From contig UQDU01000006.1 of NCBI GenBank assembly GCA_900539915.1, positions 1 through 64,000 of the forward strand: a stretch of DNA of 64,000 bases, in the 5' to 3' direction. Below are positions 19,413 to 28,206 of this stretch, in pieces (positions within the stretch are counted from its first letter, which is position 1; every line of letters starts with the position of its first letter). The DNA comes from an uncultured Bacteroidales bacterium. Its GTDB lineage: Bacteria > Bacteroidota > Bacteroidia > Bacteroidales > Muribaculaceae. The notes under the pieces are model-generated. The model was not told the origin of the DNA and made no database searches. It saw only the letters and a list, made by a program, of their open reading frames with translations. Both the position numbers and the translations under genes were made by a program.

Positions 19413-20162
19413 TCAGAGCTGGCGCACGGCAGGGGATTGCTGGACCTCGGGGGCAGCCGGCTGTGCCGGAGTGTCTACAGGCTGTGATGCTGCATTGGCT
19501 GCGGCAGGCTGAGCATTCGCCGTGGAGGGTTGTGCAGTTGTCGCGGTGGATGGACGGTTTATCGTGTCGGCTGGTACAGCAGTGGTGTCGGCTGGCACGG
19601 CTGGTGACACCTCTTCTTCCAAAACCTCCTCTATAGGCTCGCATTCCACTTCATCCACTGATTGCAGATGGTTGCTCTTGGCATAGTAGTAGCAGCCACC
19701 GATGGCAAGCAGCAGCGCAAGCAGCACGGCAAAGTAAAGTATAAGCTTGTTGCGCTTGTTGTTTTCGGGAGTTATCGGTTTGGAGAGTGTAGCCTCGTAT
19801 TCGGCGAGGGCATCCTCGACTTGTTCGGTGGCATCGGTATCTATGGACTCAATGGCAGCTTCTTCTGCGGCTGTGGCGGCAGACTCTTTGCGTTCAAGGT
19901 CTGTTATTGCAGCTGTTTCGTTGTCTGAAGCATGCTGTGAGGGTGACTGTGTGAGTATCTTCTCCACAGCCTTGTCAGACATTTCGGATTTCGGAGCGGC
20001 TTCTTTGTCAGTGTCCGATACGGATGCTGAGCCGTCATGGCTGTCAGCAGGACAGTTTTCGCGGAGTGCTTTATTGAGATGGGTAGGGTAGCCGCAGCTG
20101 GGGCAGAAGATGGATTTATCGGAAATGCGGTGGCCGCATTCGTCGCAGGTTATGAGTGCCAT
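19413..20162 (-). CDS. Zinc-ribbon, single-pass membrane protein
   Basis: This 249-residue protein begins with a zinc ribbon (Cys6, Cys9, Cys20, Cys23). A long acidic, Ala/Ser-rich segment follows to residue 135, then one membrane helix at about 139-158, then a disordered Pro/Ala/Thr/Gln tail. The ribbon is on the N-terminal, probably cytoplasmic, side. Such zinc_ribbon_2 membrane proteins are common and have no general function. It lies 74 bp downstream of nuoN on the same strand, but the hairpin at 20175-20213 separates them. The low-complexity tail may vary in length between strains. Confidence 0.6.
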   Translation of the reverse strand: MALITCDECGHRISDKSIFCPSCGYPTHLNKALRENCPADSHDGSASVSDTDKEAAPKSEMSDKAVEKILTQSPSQHASDNETAAITDLERKESAATAAEEAAIESIDTDATEQVEDALAEYEATLSKPITPENNKRNKLILYFAVLLALLLAIGGCYYYAKSNHLQSVDEVECEPIEEVLEEEVSPAVPADTTAVPADTINRPSTATTAQPSTANAQPAAANAASQPVDTPAQPAAPEVQQSPAVRQL

Positions 20163-20174
20163 ATTTAGTATTTA

Positions 20175-20213
20175 ATCGCCGCACGCCATCATCATGTGAC
20201 GGCATGCGGCGAT
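20175..20213 (-). terminator. Hairpin at the end of the nuo-atp operon
   Basis: ATCGCCGCA-C-GCC-A-TCA pairs with its near-complement across a 5-nt loop, a long stem with two mismatches. On the - strand it lies just after nuoN. Few U residues follow, so it may be a weak terminator or only an attenuator before the zinc-ribbon gene. Confidence 0.5.
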
Positions 20214-20236
20214 ATGGATGGGTTAGTGTTAGCTTA

Positions 20237-21688
20237 TTATATTACAGAGGTGATGTCAAGCAGATAGTTGTAGAAGCAGCTGATGATACCGAGGCCGAGG
20301 ATGCCGGCTACTGTAATCCACAAGCCCAGACGCTCTGAACCGGCTGAGCGGAATGTGGGAATCACACAGTCATCATCGCTGATAAACATTGCCTTGACTA
20401 CGAGCAGATAGTAATAGAGCGACACGATAGTGTTGATCAACGCGATAAGCACGAGGACGTATATCGCTATCGAACCCTGCGAGATGGCACTCGTAAAGAT
20501 GAAGAATTTGCTGAAGAATCCGGCAAACGGAGGGATACCTGCGAGAGAGAACATGGCAAGCATCATCGCCACTGACAGTCGGGGATTAGTCTTATAGAGA
20601 CCCTTGTAGCTGTCCATATCCACTTTGCCTGATGCGTTTTCGATGGCTTGTACGACACCGAAAGCTGCAAGGTTGCTGAATACATAGACGAGGATGTAGA
20701 ACATCAGCGCCGCCGTACCCATGGCATCGTCGGCCATGATGCCGAGCATGATGTAACCGGCCTGTGATACAGATGAGAAAGCGAGGAATCGCTTCAGATT
20801 CTTCTGGCGGATGGCGAAGAGGTTACCCACGGTGATGGTCAGGATGATGAGTGCATAGAGCATCCATTCCCAAGCCTGGGCATAGACGGCTCCGAATACC
20901 TGTGTCAGGATGACCATGAAAGCGAAGGCTGCCGCACCCTTGGAAATCACCGAGAGGTAGGATGTCACTGAGGTAGGCGCACCCTGATATACATCGGCGG
21001 TCCAGAGGTGGAAGGGTACAAGCGAGAGCTTGAATCCGATGCCTGAGATTACAAAGGCGAGAGCCAGAGCCAGAAGTGCGCTGACAGTTCCGCCGGCTGC
21101 GATAGCTGTGGCTATATTTGAGAAATAGAGCGAGCCGGTCAGGCCGTAGACAAACGACAGACCCATCATGAATATAGCTGACGAGAAGATGGCGGTCAGG
21201 ATATACTTGATGGCGGTCTCATGGCTTTCGTAGCGGTGCTTGTCAAATGCCACCATGGCTGCGAGGGGCAGAGAGGCGGTTTCCAGACCGATTACGAAGA
21301 GGAGGAAGTGGCGTGCTGAAATCATCAGATACATACCGAAGAGTGTGACGAGCAGCAGTTCGTAGAACTCTCCGCGGCGTATGGCTGTGGTCTCGTTGTT
21401 GGCCCATTTCATCGACTGGATGAGCACGATGAGCACACCCACGTTGAGTATGTTTTTGATGGCTACGATTACCGTGGATGATGTGTACATCCCGGCGAAT
21501 GCGTCAATAGTGTCAGGCCACGGGGTGACAAAGCAAAGAGCTGTGAAACATGCGAACAGCACTGTGGCTACGAGGGGCAGCACGGCCTGTCCTTTGCGTG
21601 GCATGAAAGTGTCATAAAGGAATACCAGGAGGAAAACGACCAATACGCCGATTTCCTGCTTCATGGCTAAAAACTGTGAGTAATCCAT
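20237..21688 (-). CDS. nuoN: NADH-quinone oxidoreductase subunit N
   Basis: NuoN is one of the three antiporter-like, proton-pumping membrane subunits of complex I. The 483-residue protein is hydrophobic throughout, with about 14 predicted helices. It has the family segment FKLSLVPFHLWTADVYQGAPT, containing the channel Lys and His, and SVSQAGYIMLG further on. It is the last gene of the nuo-atp run, 36 bp after nuoM. Length and motifs are normal. Confidence 0.95.
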   Translation of the reverse strand: MDYSQFLAMKQEIGVLVVFLLVFLYDTFMPRKGQAVLPLVATVLFACFTALCFVTPWPDTIDAFAGMYTSSTVIVAIKNILNVGVLIVLIQSMKWANNETTAIRRGEFYELLLVTLFGMYLMISARHFLLFVIGLETASLPLAAMVAFDKHRYESHETAIKYILTAIFSSAIFMMGLSFVYGLTGSLYFSNIATAIAAGGTVSALLALALAFVISGIGFKLSLVPFHLWTADVYQGAPTSVTSYLSVISKGAAAFAFMVILTQVFGAVYAQAWEWMLYALIILTITVGNLFAIRQKNLKRFLAFSSVSQAGYIMLGIMADDAMGTAALMFYILVYVFSNLAAFGVVQAIENASGKVDMDSYKGLYKTNPRLSVAMMLAMFSLAGIPPFAGFFSKFFIFTSAISQGSIAIYVLVLIALINTIVSLYYYLLVVKAMFISDDDCVIPTFRSAGSERLGLWITVAGILGLGIISCFYNYLLDITSVI

Positions 21689-21724
21689 TGCTAAGCTTCA
21701 GAGTAACTTAATGGGTTGTGGGAA

Positions 21725-23233
21725 TTATTTCATGCCGAGCACCGCGAATATCTCGGGGCTGAACGTGAACTTAATCAAATCTACAAAGAAATTGGGGAAG
21801 CAGCCGATACCGGCAACGCATACGATCAGCGCGATGGTGGATGTGCGTTCCCACCACTCGGCATCGGTCAGTGTGCGGTGGTGGTCATCATATACCGGAC
21901 CGAAGAGAAGCTTGCCTACCACACGGAGAATGTAGACGGCGGTGATGACGATAGAGCAGCATGCCACGATGGTAAACACGCGGTGGAACATGTCGGCATG
22001 CTCAAACGAGCCCACGAATATGGTCATTTCGGCTACGAAGCCGCTCAGACCGGGCAGACCGAGCGAAGCCATACCGGCTACCACATAGCATACGGCGAGA
22101 TAGGGCATGATCTGCATCAAGCCGCCCATCTTGGTGATGTCACGTGTGTGTGTGCGTCCGTAAATCATACCGATAAGGGCGAAGAAGAGGGCTGTCATCA
22201 GACCGTGGCTGAGCATCTGCATGATGGCGCCTGTCATCGCTGTGGTGTTAAGCATCAGGATGGCGAAGAGCACGAGTCCGCAGTGGCTCACAGACGAGTA
22301 TGCGTTGATATACTTGAGGTCGGTCTGCACACATGCGCTGAATGCACCGTAGACCACCGAGATACCTGTCAGGATGAGGAATATCCAGGCGAGTTCGGTA
22401 GCTGCCTCGGGCATCAGATAGATGGCCACGCGGAAGCAGCCGTAGCCGCCGAGTTTCATAAGCACGCCGGCATGGAGCATGGACACCGCGGTGGGCGCTG
22501 AAGCGTGACCGTCAGGGCTCCATGTATGGAAGGGGAACATGGCACCGAGGACACCGAACCCAACGAATGTCATCGGGAAGAGGAAATACTGCCAGCCCTT
22601 GTCGATGGAGCTGTTCTGTGCGATTTCAAGTATGTTCCATGTAAGGGGAGCGCCTTCGGGAGCCGAATGGTAATATATGCCTATCAGTCCGAGCATCAGG
22701 AATGCCGAACCGCCCATGAGCATGAGAGTCAGCTTCATGGCCGAGTAGTTCTTGTTGCCGCTGCCCCATACGCCGATCAGCAGGTACATGGGGATGAGTG
22801 CGACCTCATAGAACATGAACATCGTGAACAGGTCGATAGATATGAAGAATCCGAACACGCCTGTCGAGAGGAGCACGAGCCAGAGGAAGAATTCCTTGGG
22901 CAGCGGATTGATTTTCCATGAGGCGAACGATCCAGTCAGCAAGATGACTGACGAGAGGATGAGCATGGCGATGGATATGCCGTCGACGCCCACAGCAAGA
23001 TTGATGTTGAGAGGAGCGAACCAGCTCCACGAACCGGTAAACAGCATCGGCGAATCGATGCCGGCTGCACGCATCTCAAGATAGTCGCACAGCACCCATA
23101 TCGACAGGCCCAGCAGAGCGAGCGAACCTGTGACGGCAACCGCACGGATGGCTTTCATGCCACGGCAGAGGGCGAGGGCTCCGAGCATCACTACCGGGAT
23201 AACCACGAAGTAGATGAGTATATTGGAAAACAT
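21725..23233 (-). CDS. nuoM: NADH-quinone oxidoreductase subunit M
   Basis: NuoM is the central antiporter-like subunit in the membrane arm of complex I. The 502-residue protein has GVDGISIAMLILSSVI, the conserved Glu in FMFYEVALIPMYLLIG, and FPFHTWSPDGHASAPTAVS with the channel-lining residues. About 14 membrane helices are expected. The gene lies 73 bp after nuoL and 36 bp before nuoN. Confidence 0.96.
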   Translation of the reverse strand: MFSNILIYFVVIPVVMLGALALCRGMKAIRAVAVTGSLALLGLSIWVLCDYLEMRAAGIDSPMLFTGSWSWFAPLNINLAVGVDGISIAMLILSSVILLTGSFASWKINPLPKEFFLWLVLLSTGVFGFFISIDLFTMFMFYEVALIPMYLLIGVWGSGNKNYSAMKLTLMLMGGSAFLMLGLIGIYYHSAPEGAPLTWNILEIAQNSSIDKGWQYFLFPMTFVGFGVLGAMFPFHTWSPDGHASAPTAVSMLHAGVLMKLGGYGCFRVAIYLMPEAATELAWIFLILTGISVVYGAFSACVQTDLKYINAYSSVSHCGLVLFAILMLNTTAMTGAIMQMLSHGLMTALFFALIGMIYGRTHTRDITKMGGLMQIMPYLAVCYVVAGMASLGLPGLSGFVAEMTIFVGSFEHADMFHRVFTIVACCSIVITAVYILRVVGKLLFGPVYDDHHRTLTDAEWWERTSTIALIVCVAGIGCFPNFFVDLIKFTFSPEIFAVLGMK

Positions 23234-23306
23234 AATGTGACTGTTATTTCACTTAATGATTGTGTCTGTTATAAAGAGCTTCAGAGATGATGGATAAGAG
23301 GGGAGA

Positions 23307-25337
23307 TTACAACAGGCAGAGAGCCGTTATGCCTCCGAGAGCAAGCACTCCGATGAGATACCACCATACGTAGGTCTGGGCGTTGCCGCTCTGGAATCCG
23401 CGGATGGCATATGAGAGCTTGTTGGTCACGATGGCGAATCCGTCCATTGTACCGTCGATGATATGGCGGTCAAACCAGGCAATGGGTTTGCAGATGCCGT
23501 TGAAGATGATGCGCTTTGTGATGAACATGTAGAGTTCGTCCCAATAGAAACGGTGGTAGCACCAGTCCCACAGAGCAGGGAGAGCGCGTTTCATCTTTGA
23601 GGGCAGCGGGTTCTCCTTGCGGTACATCACTGTGGCAAGTATGATGGCGATGATGGCAACTGCAAGGCTCACTGAAGCCACTGTCCAGTCAAGGGCCTTG
23701 AGATTGGTGATGAATGAAACGCCTTCGGGGAACATCTCATGTCCGTTCCAGGTGACGAGGTTGCCCATCGGCACGAAGCCGGCCACGCAGGAGATAGCTG
23801 CAAGTATGACCAGAGGAAGTGTCATGGTCCAGGGCTGGTCATGGGGTGCGTGATGTCCTTCGCGCACTTTGTGTTCCTTCCACCAGAAAATGAGGTAGTA
23901 GAGACGGAACATGTAGAAGGCGGTCAGACCGGCAACGGCCGACATCCAGATGTACCAGAATGTGGAGTGACCCATGGTGGCCGTCAGAATCTCATCCTTG
24001 GAGAAGAAGCCGGCAAACGGTATGATACCTGCGATGGCCAGACAGCCTATGAGGAATGTGATGTGGGTTACGGGCATGTATTTGCGCAAACCGTGCATGT
24101 CGGTATAGTCGTTGGAGCCGATAGCGTGGATAAGCGCACCTGCACAGAGGAAGAGCAACGCCTTGAACATGGCGTGGGTGAACAGATGGAACATCGATGC
24201 CATGTAGCCGATGCCGTGGTGGAACTCGGGGCGGGCAACTCCGAGCGATACCATCATAAATGCTATCTGCGAGATGGTCGAGAACGCGAGCACACGCTTG
24301 ATGTCAACCTGTGTGCAAGCAACCATAGCCGCATAGAAGGCTGTCAGGGCACCTACGACAGTGATTATCTCAAGCGAGGCTTCTTCCATCAGATAGAGAG
24401 GGAAGAGGCGAGCCACGAGATATACACCGGCTACCACCATGGTGGCGGCGTGGATGAGGGCCGACACAGGAGTCGGGCCTTCCATAGCGTCAGGCAGCCA
24501 GATGTGGAGGGGCATCATGGCCGATTTGCCCATGCCGCCCATGAAGATGAGCACCAGAGCCCATGTGAGCACCGATGCACCCATGAAGGTAGGGGCTGCA
24601 CTGGTGGCGAAGATGTTCTTGATGTTTTCGGCAGTCTCAAGATTGACCTGATATGCGCCTGACACGAGCTGTGACGAGGTGAGGTCCATGAAATTGAAGG
24701 TGCCGGTATAGTAGCTGAGGGCAAGGATACCGATGAGGAAGCCGAGGTCGGCAAAACGAGTCACGATAAACGCCTTCTTGGCTGCGAGGACTGCCGAGGG
24801 CTTGCGGTAGTAGAATCCGATGAGGAGGTATGACGAAGCACCCACAAGCTCCCAGAAGATATACATCTGGAAGATATTGGTAGCTACGACAAGGCCGAGC
24901 ATCGAGAAGCTGAAGAGCGACAGGAACGCATAGAAACGCTGGAAGCCCTTTTCCCACACGCCATGGTGGTCACGCATGTAGCCCATGCTGTAGAGATGCA
25001 CCATAAACGAGATTGTGGTGATGACCACGAGCAGCAGGGCTGCGATGGGGTCAAGCAGGAATCCGAGACGGATTACCAGATTGTCGGTAAACGACAGCCA
25101 ATCGACATTGAATACCACCCATTGCAGACGTGTATGGGCTTCGGCATCCACGAAGTCGGGGTTGCCGCTGAAAAAGTAAGTGAACGATACGATGTATGCG
25201 AGCACCATGGTGGTGCCCATCCCGAGGCAGCCGAGTGTGCCGGCCAGGCGATGGCTCATCTTGTTGCCGGCGAGGCCGAGCAACAGGAACATGAACAGCG
25301 GGATAAAGAGTATGAGTAACGGAAGTGTGATAGCCAT
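23307..25337 (-). CDS. nuoL: NADH-quinone oxidoreductase subunit L
   Basis: NuoL is the distal antiporter-like subunit, with the long lateral helix that ties the membrane arm together. The 676-residue length fits the family. It shows FLLDPIAALLLVVIT, FWELVGASSYLLIGFYY with the conserved Glu, MMPLHIWLPDAMEGPTPVSA and, near the C-terminus, the amphipathic segment of the lateral helix. It starts 8 bp after nuoK. Confidence 0.96.
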   Translation of the reverse strand: MAITLPLLILFIPLFMFLLLGLAGNKMSHRLAGTLGCLGMGTTMVLAYIVSFTYFFSGNPDFVDAEAHTRLQWVVFNVDWLSFTDNLVIRLGFLLDPIAALLLVVITTISFMVHLYSMGYMRDHHGVWEKGFQRFYAFLSLFSFSMLGLVVATNIFQMYIFWELVGASSYLLIGFYYRKPSAVLAAKKAFIVTRFADLGFLIGILALSYYTGTFNFMDLTSSQLVSGAYQVNLETAENIKNIFATSAAPTFMGASVLTWALVLIFMGGMGKSAMMPLHIWLPDAMEGPTPVSALIHAATMVVAGVYLVARLFPLYLMEEASLEIITVVGALTAFYAAMVACTQVDIKRVLAFSTISQIAFMMVSLGVARPEFHHGIGYMASMFHLFTHAMFKALLFLCAGALIHAIGSNDYTDMHGLRKYMPVTHITFLIGCLAIAGIIPFAGFFSKDEILTATMGHSTFWYIWMSAVAGLTAFYMFRLYYLIFWWKEHKVREGHHAPHDQPWTMTLPLVILAAISCVAGFVPMGNLVTWNGHEMFPEGVSFITNLKALDWTVASVSLAVAIIAIILATVMYRKENPLPSKMKRALPALWDWCYHRFYWDELYMFITKRIIFNGICKPIAWFDRHIIDGTMDGFAIVTNKLSYAIRGFQSGNAQTYVWWYLIGVLALGGITALCLL

Positions 25338-25345
25338 GGCAGTGA

Positions 25346-25657
25346 TCAGAATTTCATTTTGGTTAGGTCGCTGACATCGATATTCTTGTGGGCACGGTAG
25401 AGGTTGATGATGATTGCTATGGCCAGTGCTGTCTCAGCGGCAGCTATGGCTATGGCAAAGAGGGTGAACATCATGCCTTCGAGTTGTCCGGGAAAGAGAT
25501 ACCGGTTAAATATCACAAAGTTGATGTCAACGGCGTTGAGCATCAGTTCGATGGAAATCAGCATCGCAATCATGTTCTTGCGAGTGATGAATCCGTAGAT
25601 GCCGCAGCAGAACATTACCAGCGTAGGCACCAGATAATATATCATTGAGATATCCAT
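25346..25657 (-). CDS. nuoK: NADH-quinone oxidoreductase subunit K
   Basis: NuoK is a small three-helix subunit that carries buried Glu residues in the complex I proton path. The 103-residue protein shows GIYGFITRKNMIAMLISIELMLNAV, with the conserved Glu in helix 2, and FAIAIAAAETALAIAI with the second Glu in helix 3. The spacing to nuoL is 8 bp. Confidence 0.97.
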   Translation of the reverse strand: MDISMIYYLVPTLVMFCCGIYGFITRKNMIAMLISIELMLNAVDINFVIFNRYLFPGQLEGMMFTLFAIAIAAAETALAIAIIINLYRAHKNIDVSDLTKMKF

Positions 25658-25716
25658 AATCTTAACTATATCGGAGTGTGTATGTGGTTAGACAATACTT
25701 ATGATTACAGGTGGTA

Positions 25717-26232
25717 TCAACGCTTGCGTGCCACCACTACGCCTCCTATTATACATGCAAGAAGCAATACGCTTATAGCCTCGAACGGCAGCAGATACTG
25801 TCCGGCTCCTGTGCCCATCATGGTCTCTCCGATGAGTTTCATCGAGGGGTTTTCCATGGCCGGTAGCTGTGTGGCCATCATGGCGCAGCGGCTGAAAAGC
25901 GCCGCACCGGTGATGCCGAGGGTCAGGACGGCGGCTACCGTGCCGAGCACGCGGCGGCGCGATGTCAGTCGGCGGCTGTTGTCGCCGGGGTGTGAGGTAA
26001 GCAAGATAGAGAATACAAACAGTACCACAATGCCGCCTGCATACACAGCTATCTGGACGGCTCCGAGAAACTCATAGTCGAGTTTGAAGTAGAGCACAGC
26101 TGCGGCAAAAAGCGTGAAGAGCAGATATGTCGCGGCTCGCAGTATTTTGCGCGTGGTTACGGTCAGTATTGAGAAGACGATGATTGCGATGATAATCATC
26201 CAGGATACGATGGTACTTCCTACTGATTCCAT
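25717..26232 (-). CDS. nuoJ: NADH-quinone oxidoreductase subunit J
   Basis: NuoJ is a five-helix subunit next to the quinone end of the membrane arm; its third helix twists during turnover. This 171-residue protein has the motif LDYEFLGAVQIAVYAGGIVVLFVFSILL, split here as YEFLGAVQIAVYAGG followed by VVLFVFSI, which is diagnostic. The gene lies between nuoI and nuoK, as in standard nuo operons. Confidence 0.95.
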   Translation of the reverse strand: MESVGSTIVSWMIIIAIIVFSILTVTTRKILRAATYLLFTLFAAAVLYFKLDYEFLGAVQIAVYAGGIVVLFVFSILLTSHPGDNSRRLTSRRRVLGTVAAVLTLGITGAALFSRCAMMATQLPAMENPSMKLIGETMMGTGAGQYLLPFEAISVLLLACIIGGVVVARKR

Positions 26233-26269
26233 ATAGAAATTAATTGACTTTAATGCTTATAACAGGGTA

Positions 26270-27124
26270 TTATTTGTCGCCTTTGGCAGCTTCACGGGCG
26301 GCTTTGGCAGCCATCGCAGCCTTGATTTTGGCGAGTTTTTCGGGGTCATTGGCAGCTGCGGCAAGCGCTTTGGCCAGCGGATCCTGCTTGGGAGCCTCGG
26401 CGGCCTTTGGAGCAGCCTCGGCAGCCTGAGCACCCTTGGCGGCCTCTCGGGCGGCTTTGGCGGCCATCGCAGCCTTTATTTTGGCGAGCTTTTCGGGGTC
26501 GCCGGCGGCAGCGGCGAGAGCCTTGGCCAGCGGATCGTCGTTAGCCGGAGCGGCTGGAGCATTGGCGGCAGCGGCCTTCTTGGCCTCTGCGGCAGCTTTA
26601 GCTGCGGCCAGTTTGGCCTCGCGCTCGGCAAGGATTCGCTTTTTCTCTTCCTCTGTGGGTTCGGGCTCGGGAATATCGGGCAGATATTTGAGCTGTTTGA
26701 CGAGTTTGTCACGGGTAAACACTGCCTGTTCGAAGTCGTTGCTGAACGCCAGTGCATTGGTCGGACAGTTGGTCACACACAGCTGGCAGAAAGTGCAGCT
26801 GCCGAGGTCGTAGTTATACCCTGCGAGATGCTTTTTCTTCTTGCCGTCCCATGTCTCTACGGTATCGATGTCAAGTTTGATGGTGCCGTTAGGACATACA
26901 CGTTCGCAGGTGCCGCAAGCGATACACTTGTGGCGCCCTTCGGCGTCATACACTAACTCAAGGCATGCGCGGAAACGCTGCGGGACATGAAAAATCTCAC
27001 GATTTTCGGGGTATCTTTCAGTAATCTTAGGGGTGACAAATTCTTTACCGGTCACTGACATGCCCTTGAGAAGGCTTGCCACGCCGGACCCTAATGATGA
27101 AAAATAGTCTTTAACACTACCCAT
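26270..27124 (-). CDS. nuoI: NADH-quinone oxidoreductase subunit I with Ala/Lys-rich repeat tail
   Basis: NuoI carries two [4Fe-4S] clusters (N6a, N6b) on the path to N2. The core, residues 1-150, has CIACGTCERVCP (Cys67, 70, 73, 77) and CTFCQLCVTNCP (Cys110, 113, 116, 120). The protein then continues for about 130 residues in a low-complexity tail of Ala, Lys, Glu and Pro. Within the tail, a 35-residue unit beginning DPLAKALAAAA appears twice (197-231 and 248-282) with a single difference. Typical NuoI has about 160-180 residues. The tail looks helical and soluble; its role is unknown. nuoJ follows after 37 bp. Confidence 0.95.
   Translation of the reverse strand: MGSVKDYFSSLGSGVASLLKGMSVTGKEFVTPKITERYPENREIFHVPQRFRACLELVYDAEGRHKCIACGTCERVCPNGTIKLDIDTVETWDGKKKKHLAGYNYDLGSCTFCQLCVTNCPTNALAFSNDFEQAVFTRDKLVKQLKYLPDIPEPEPTEEEKKRILAEREAKLAAAKAAAEAKKAAAANAPAAPANDDPLAKALAAAAGDPEKLAKIKAAMAAKAAREAAKGAQAAEAAPKAAEAPKQDPLAKALAAAANDPEKLAKIKAAMAAKAAREAAKGDK
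26276..26534 (-). repeat. Coding direct repeat in the nuoI tail
   Basis: Two units of about 105 bp encode the 35-residue repeats in NuoI. They are clearly similar at DNA level but carry many silent changes, so the duplication is not recent and the protein sequence has been kept by selection or by conversion. Confidence 0.7.
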
Positions 27125-27250
27125 AAATGTTATTGATGTTAATCGAGCTAAGGGGTTATGTTTGGTTTTAATTTTTATATTCGGTCAGTTATGTCGGTCA
27201 GGCGCGGTGCCTCGCAGAGGAGGGCAGCAGCTGACCCGGGGTGGTGACGC

Positions 27251-28135
27251 CTAACGTGCCTGGCCGCCGAGTATGTCGAGGAGTTCGGAGGTGATGGCTT
27301 GTTGGCGCAGTTTGTTGTATTCGAGCTGGAGCTCATCGAGGAGCTTCTTGGCGTTGTCATTAGCGCTTTGCATTGCCATGACTCGCGATGCTTGCTCGGA
27401 AGCACGGTTTTCGGTAAACACGTCCTGCAACACAGCCATGAGATACATGGGGAGCACGGCAGAGAAAATCGAAGCCGCATCCGGCTCAAAAAGGCAGGGA
27501 CGGTTGGTGGCCTTGGTCTCTCCGGCGGCTTCAAAACTCTCCTGAAGGATGGGCAGAAGCTGCTGCTGGGTGAAATTCTGCCGGCTTACGCTCTTGAAGT
27601 GCATGTAGTGGAGCACCACACAGTCAAGCGACCCACGCAGAAACTCGTTTTTGAGGTAGTCCAGAAAATCCTTGACGCCGTCGCCTGTAGTGCGAGAGTC
27701 AAGACCCTCGCGTCTGACTACATGGAGATGTGCATCTTCAATTTTTTTGACAGCCTTGGCTATCTTTTCGCCCACAGGGTAGACCGTAACGTCGATGTCC
27801 TCGCCCCATTTCTGGCGGAAACCGCGCAGATGGTGTAAAAACTGCTTGAACAGATTGACGTTGTAGGCTCCGCACAGTCCGTCATCACTGCCGAGCACCA
27901 CTATGCCGAGATGCTTTACCTCACGTTTCTCAAGGAGCGGAGAGGCAAATTGCGCGTCGGTGCTTAACAGATTGGCGATGATGGTCTCTATCTGGCCACG
28001 GAATGGCTGCAAGCGGCGCAAAGCCTGTTCGGCCTTGTGCATCTTGGCTGATGATATCATCTTCATGGCTCCGGTGATTTTCTCAGAGGAGGCCACAGAG
28101 CCGATGCGCCCTTTAAGTTCTCGCAGTGTTGCCAT
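27251..28135 (-). CDS. atpG: ATP synthase subunit gamma
   Basis: The gamma subunit is the rotating central stalk of F1. The 294-residue protein has the family N-terminus LRELKGRIGSVASSEKITGAMKMIS and a C-terminal helix ending NKLRQQAITSELLDILGGQAR, the characteristic gamma signature. It is the last gene of the atp block; nuoI follows after 126 bp with no strong terminator between. Confidence 0.97.
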   Translation of the reverse strand: MATLRELKGRIGSVASSEKITGAMKMISSAKMHKAEQALRRLQPFRGQIETIIANLLSTDAQFASPLLEKREVKHLGIVVLGSDDGLCGAYNVNLFKQFLHHLRGFRQKWGEDIDVTVYPVGEKIAKAVKKIEDAHLHVVRREGLDSRTTGDGVKDFLDYLKNEFLRGSLDCVVLHYMHFKSVSRQNFTQQQLLPILQESFEAAGETKATNRPCLFEPDAASIFSAVLPMYLMAVLQDVFTENRASEQASRVMAMQSANDNAKKLLDELQLEYNKLRQQAITSELLDILGGQAR

Positions 28136-28206
28136 TATGACGGGTTAGTGAGTGTTTTGTTCTGTGGGTTATATGCTGAAAGTCGTATCTACACAATCTT
28201 TGTGGC

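Noticed and set aside
26276..26534. A CRISPR array or a tandem repeat element
   Set aside because: The repeats are coding, about 105 bp long, only two in number and in frame with nuoI.
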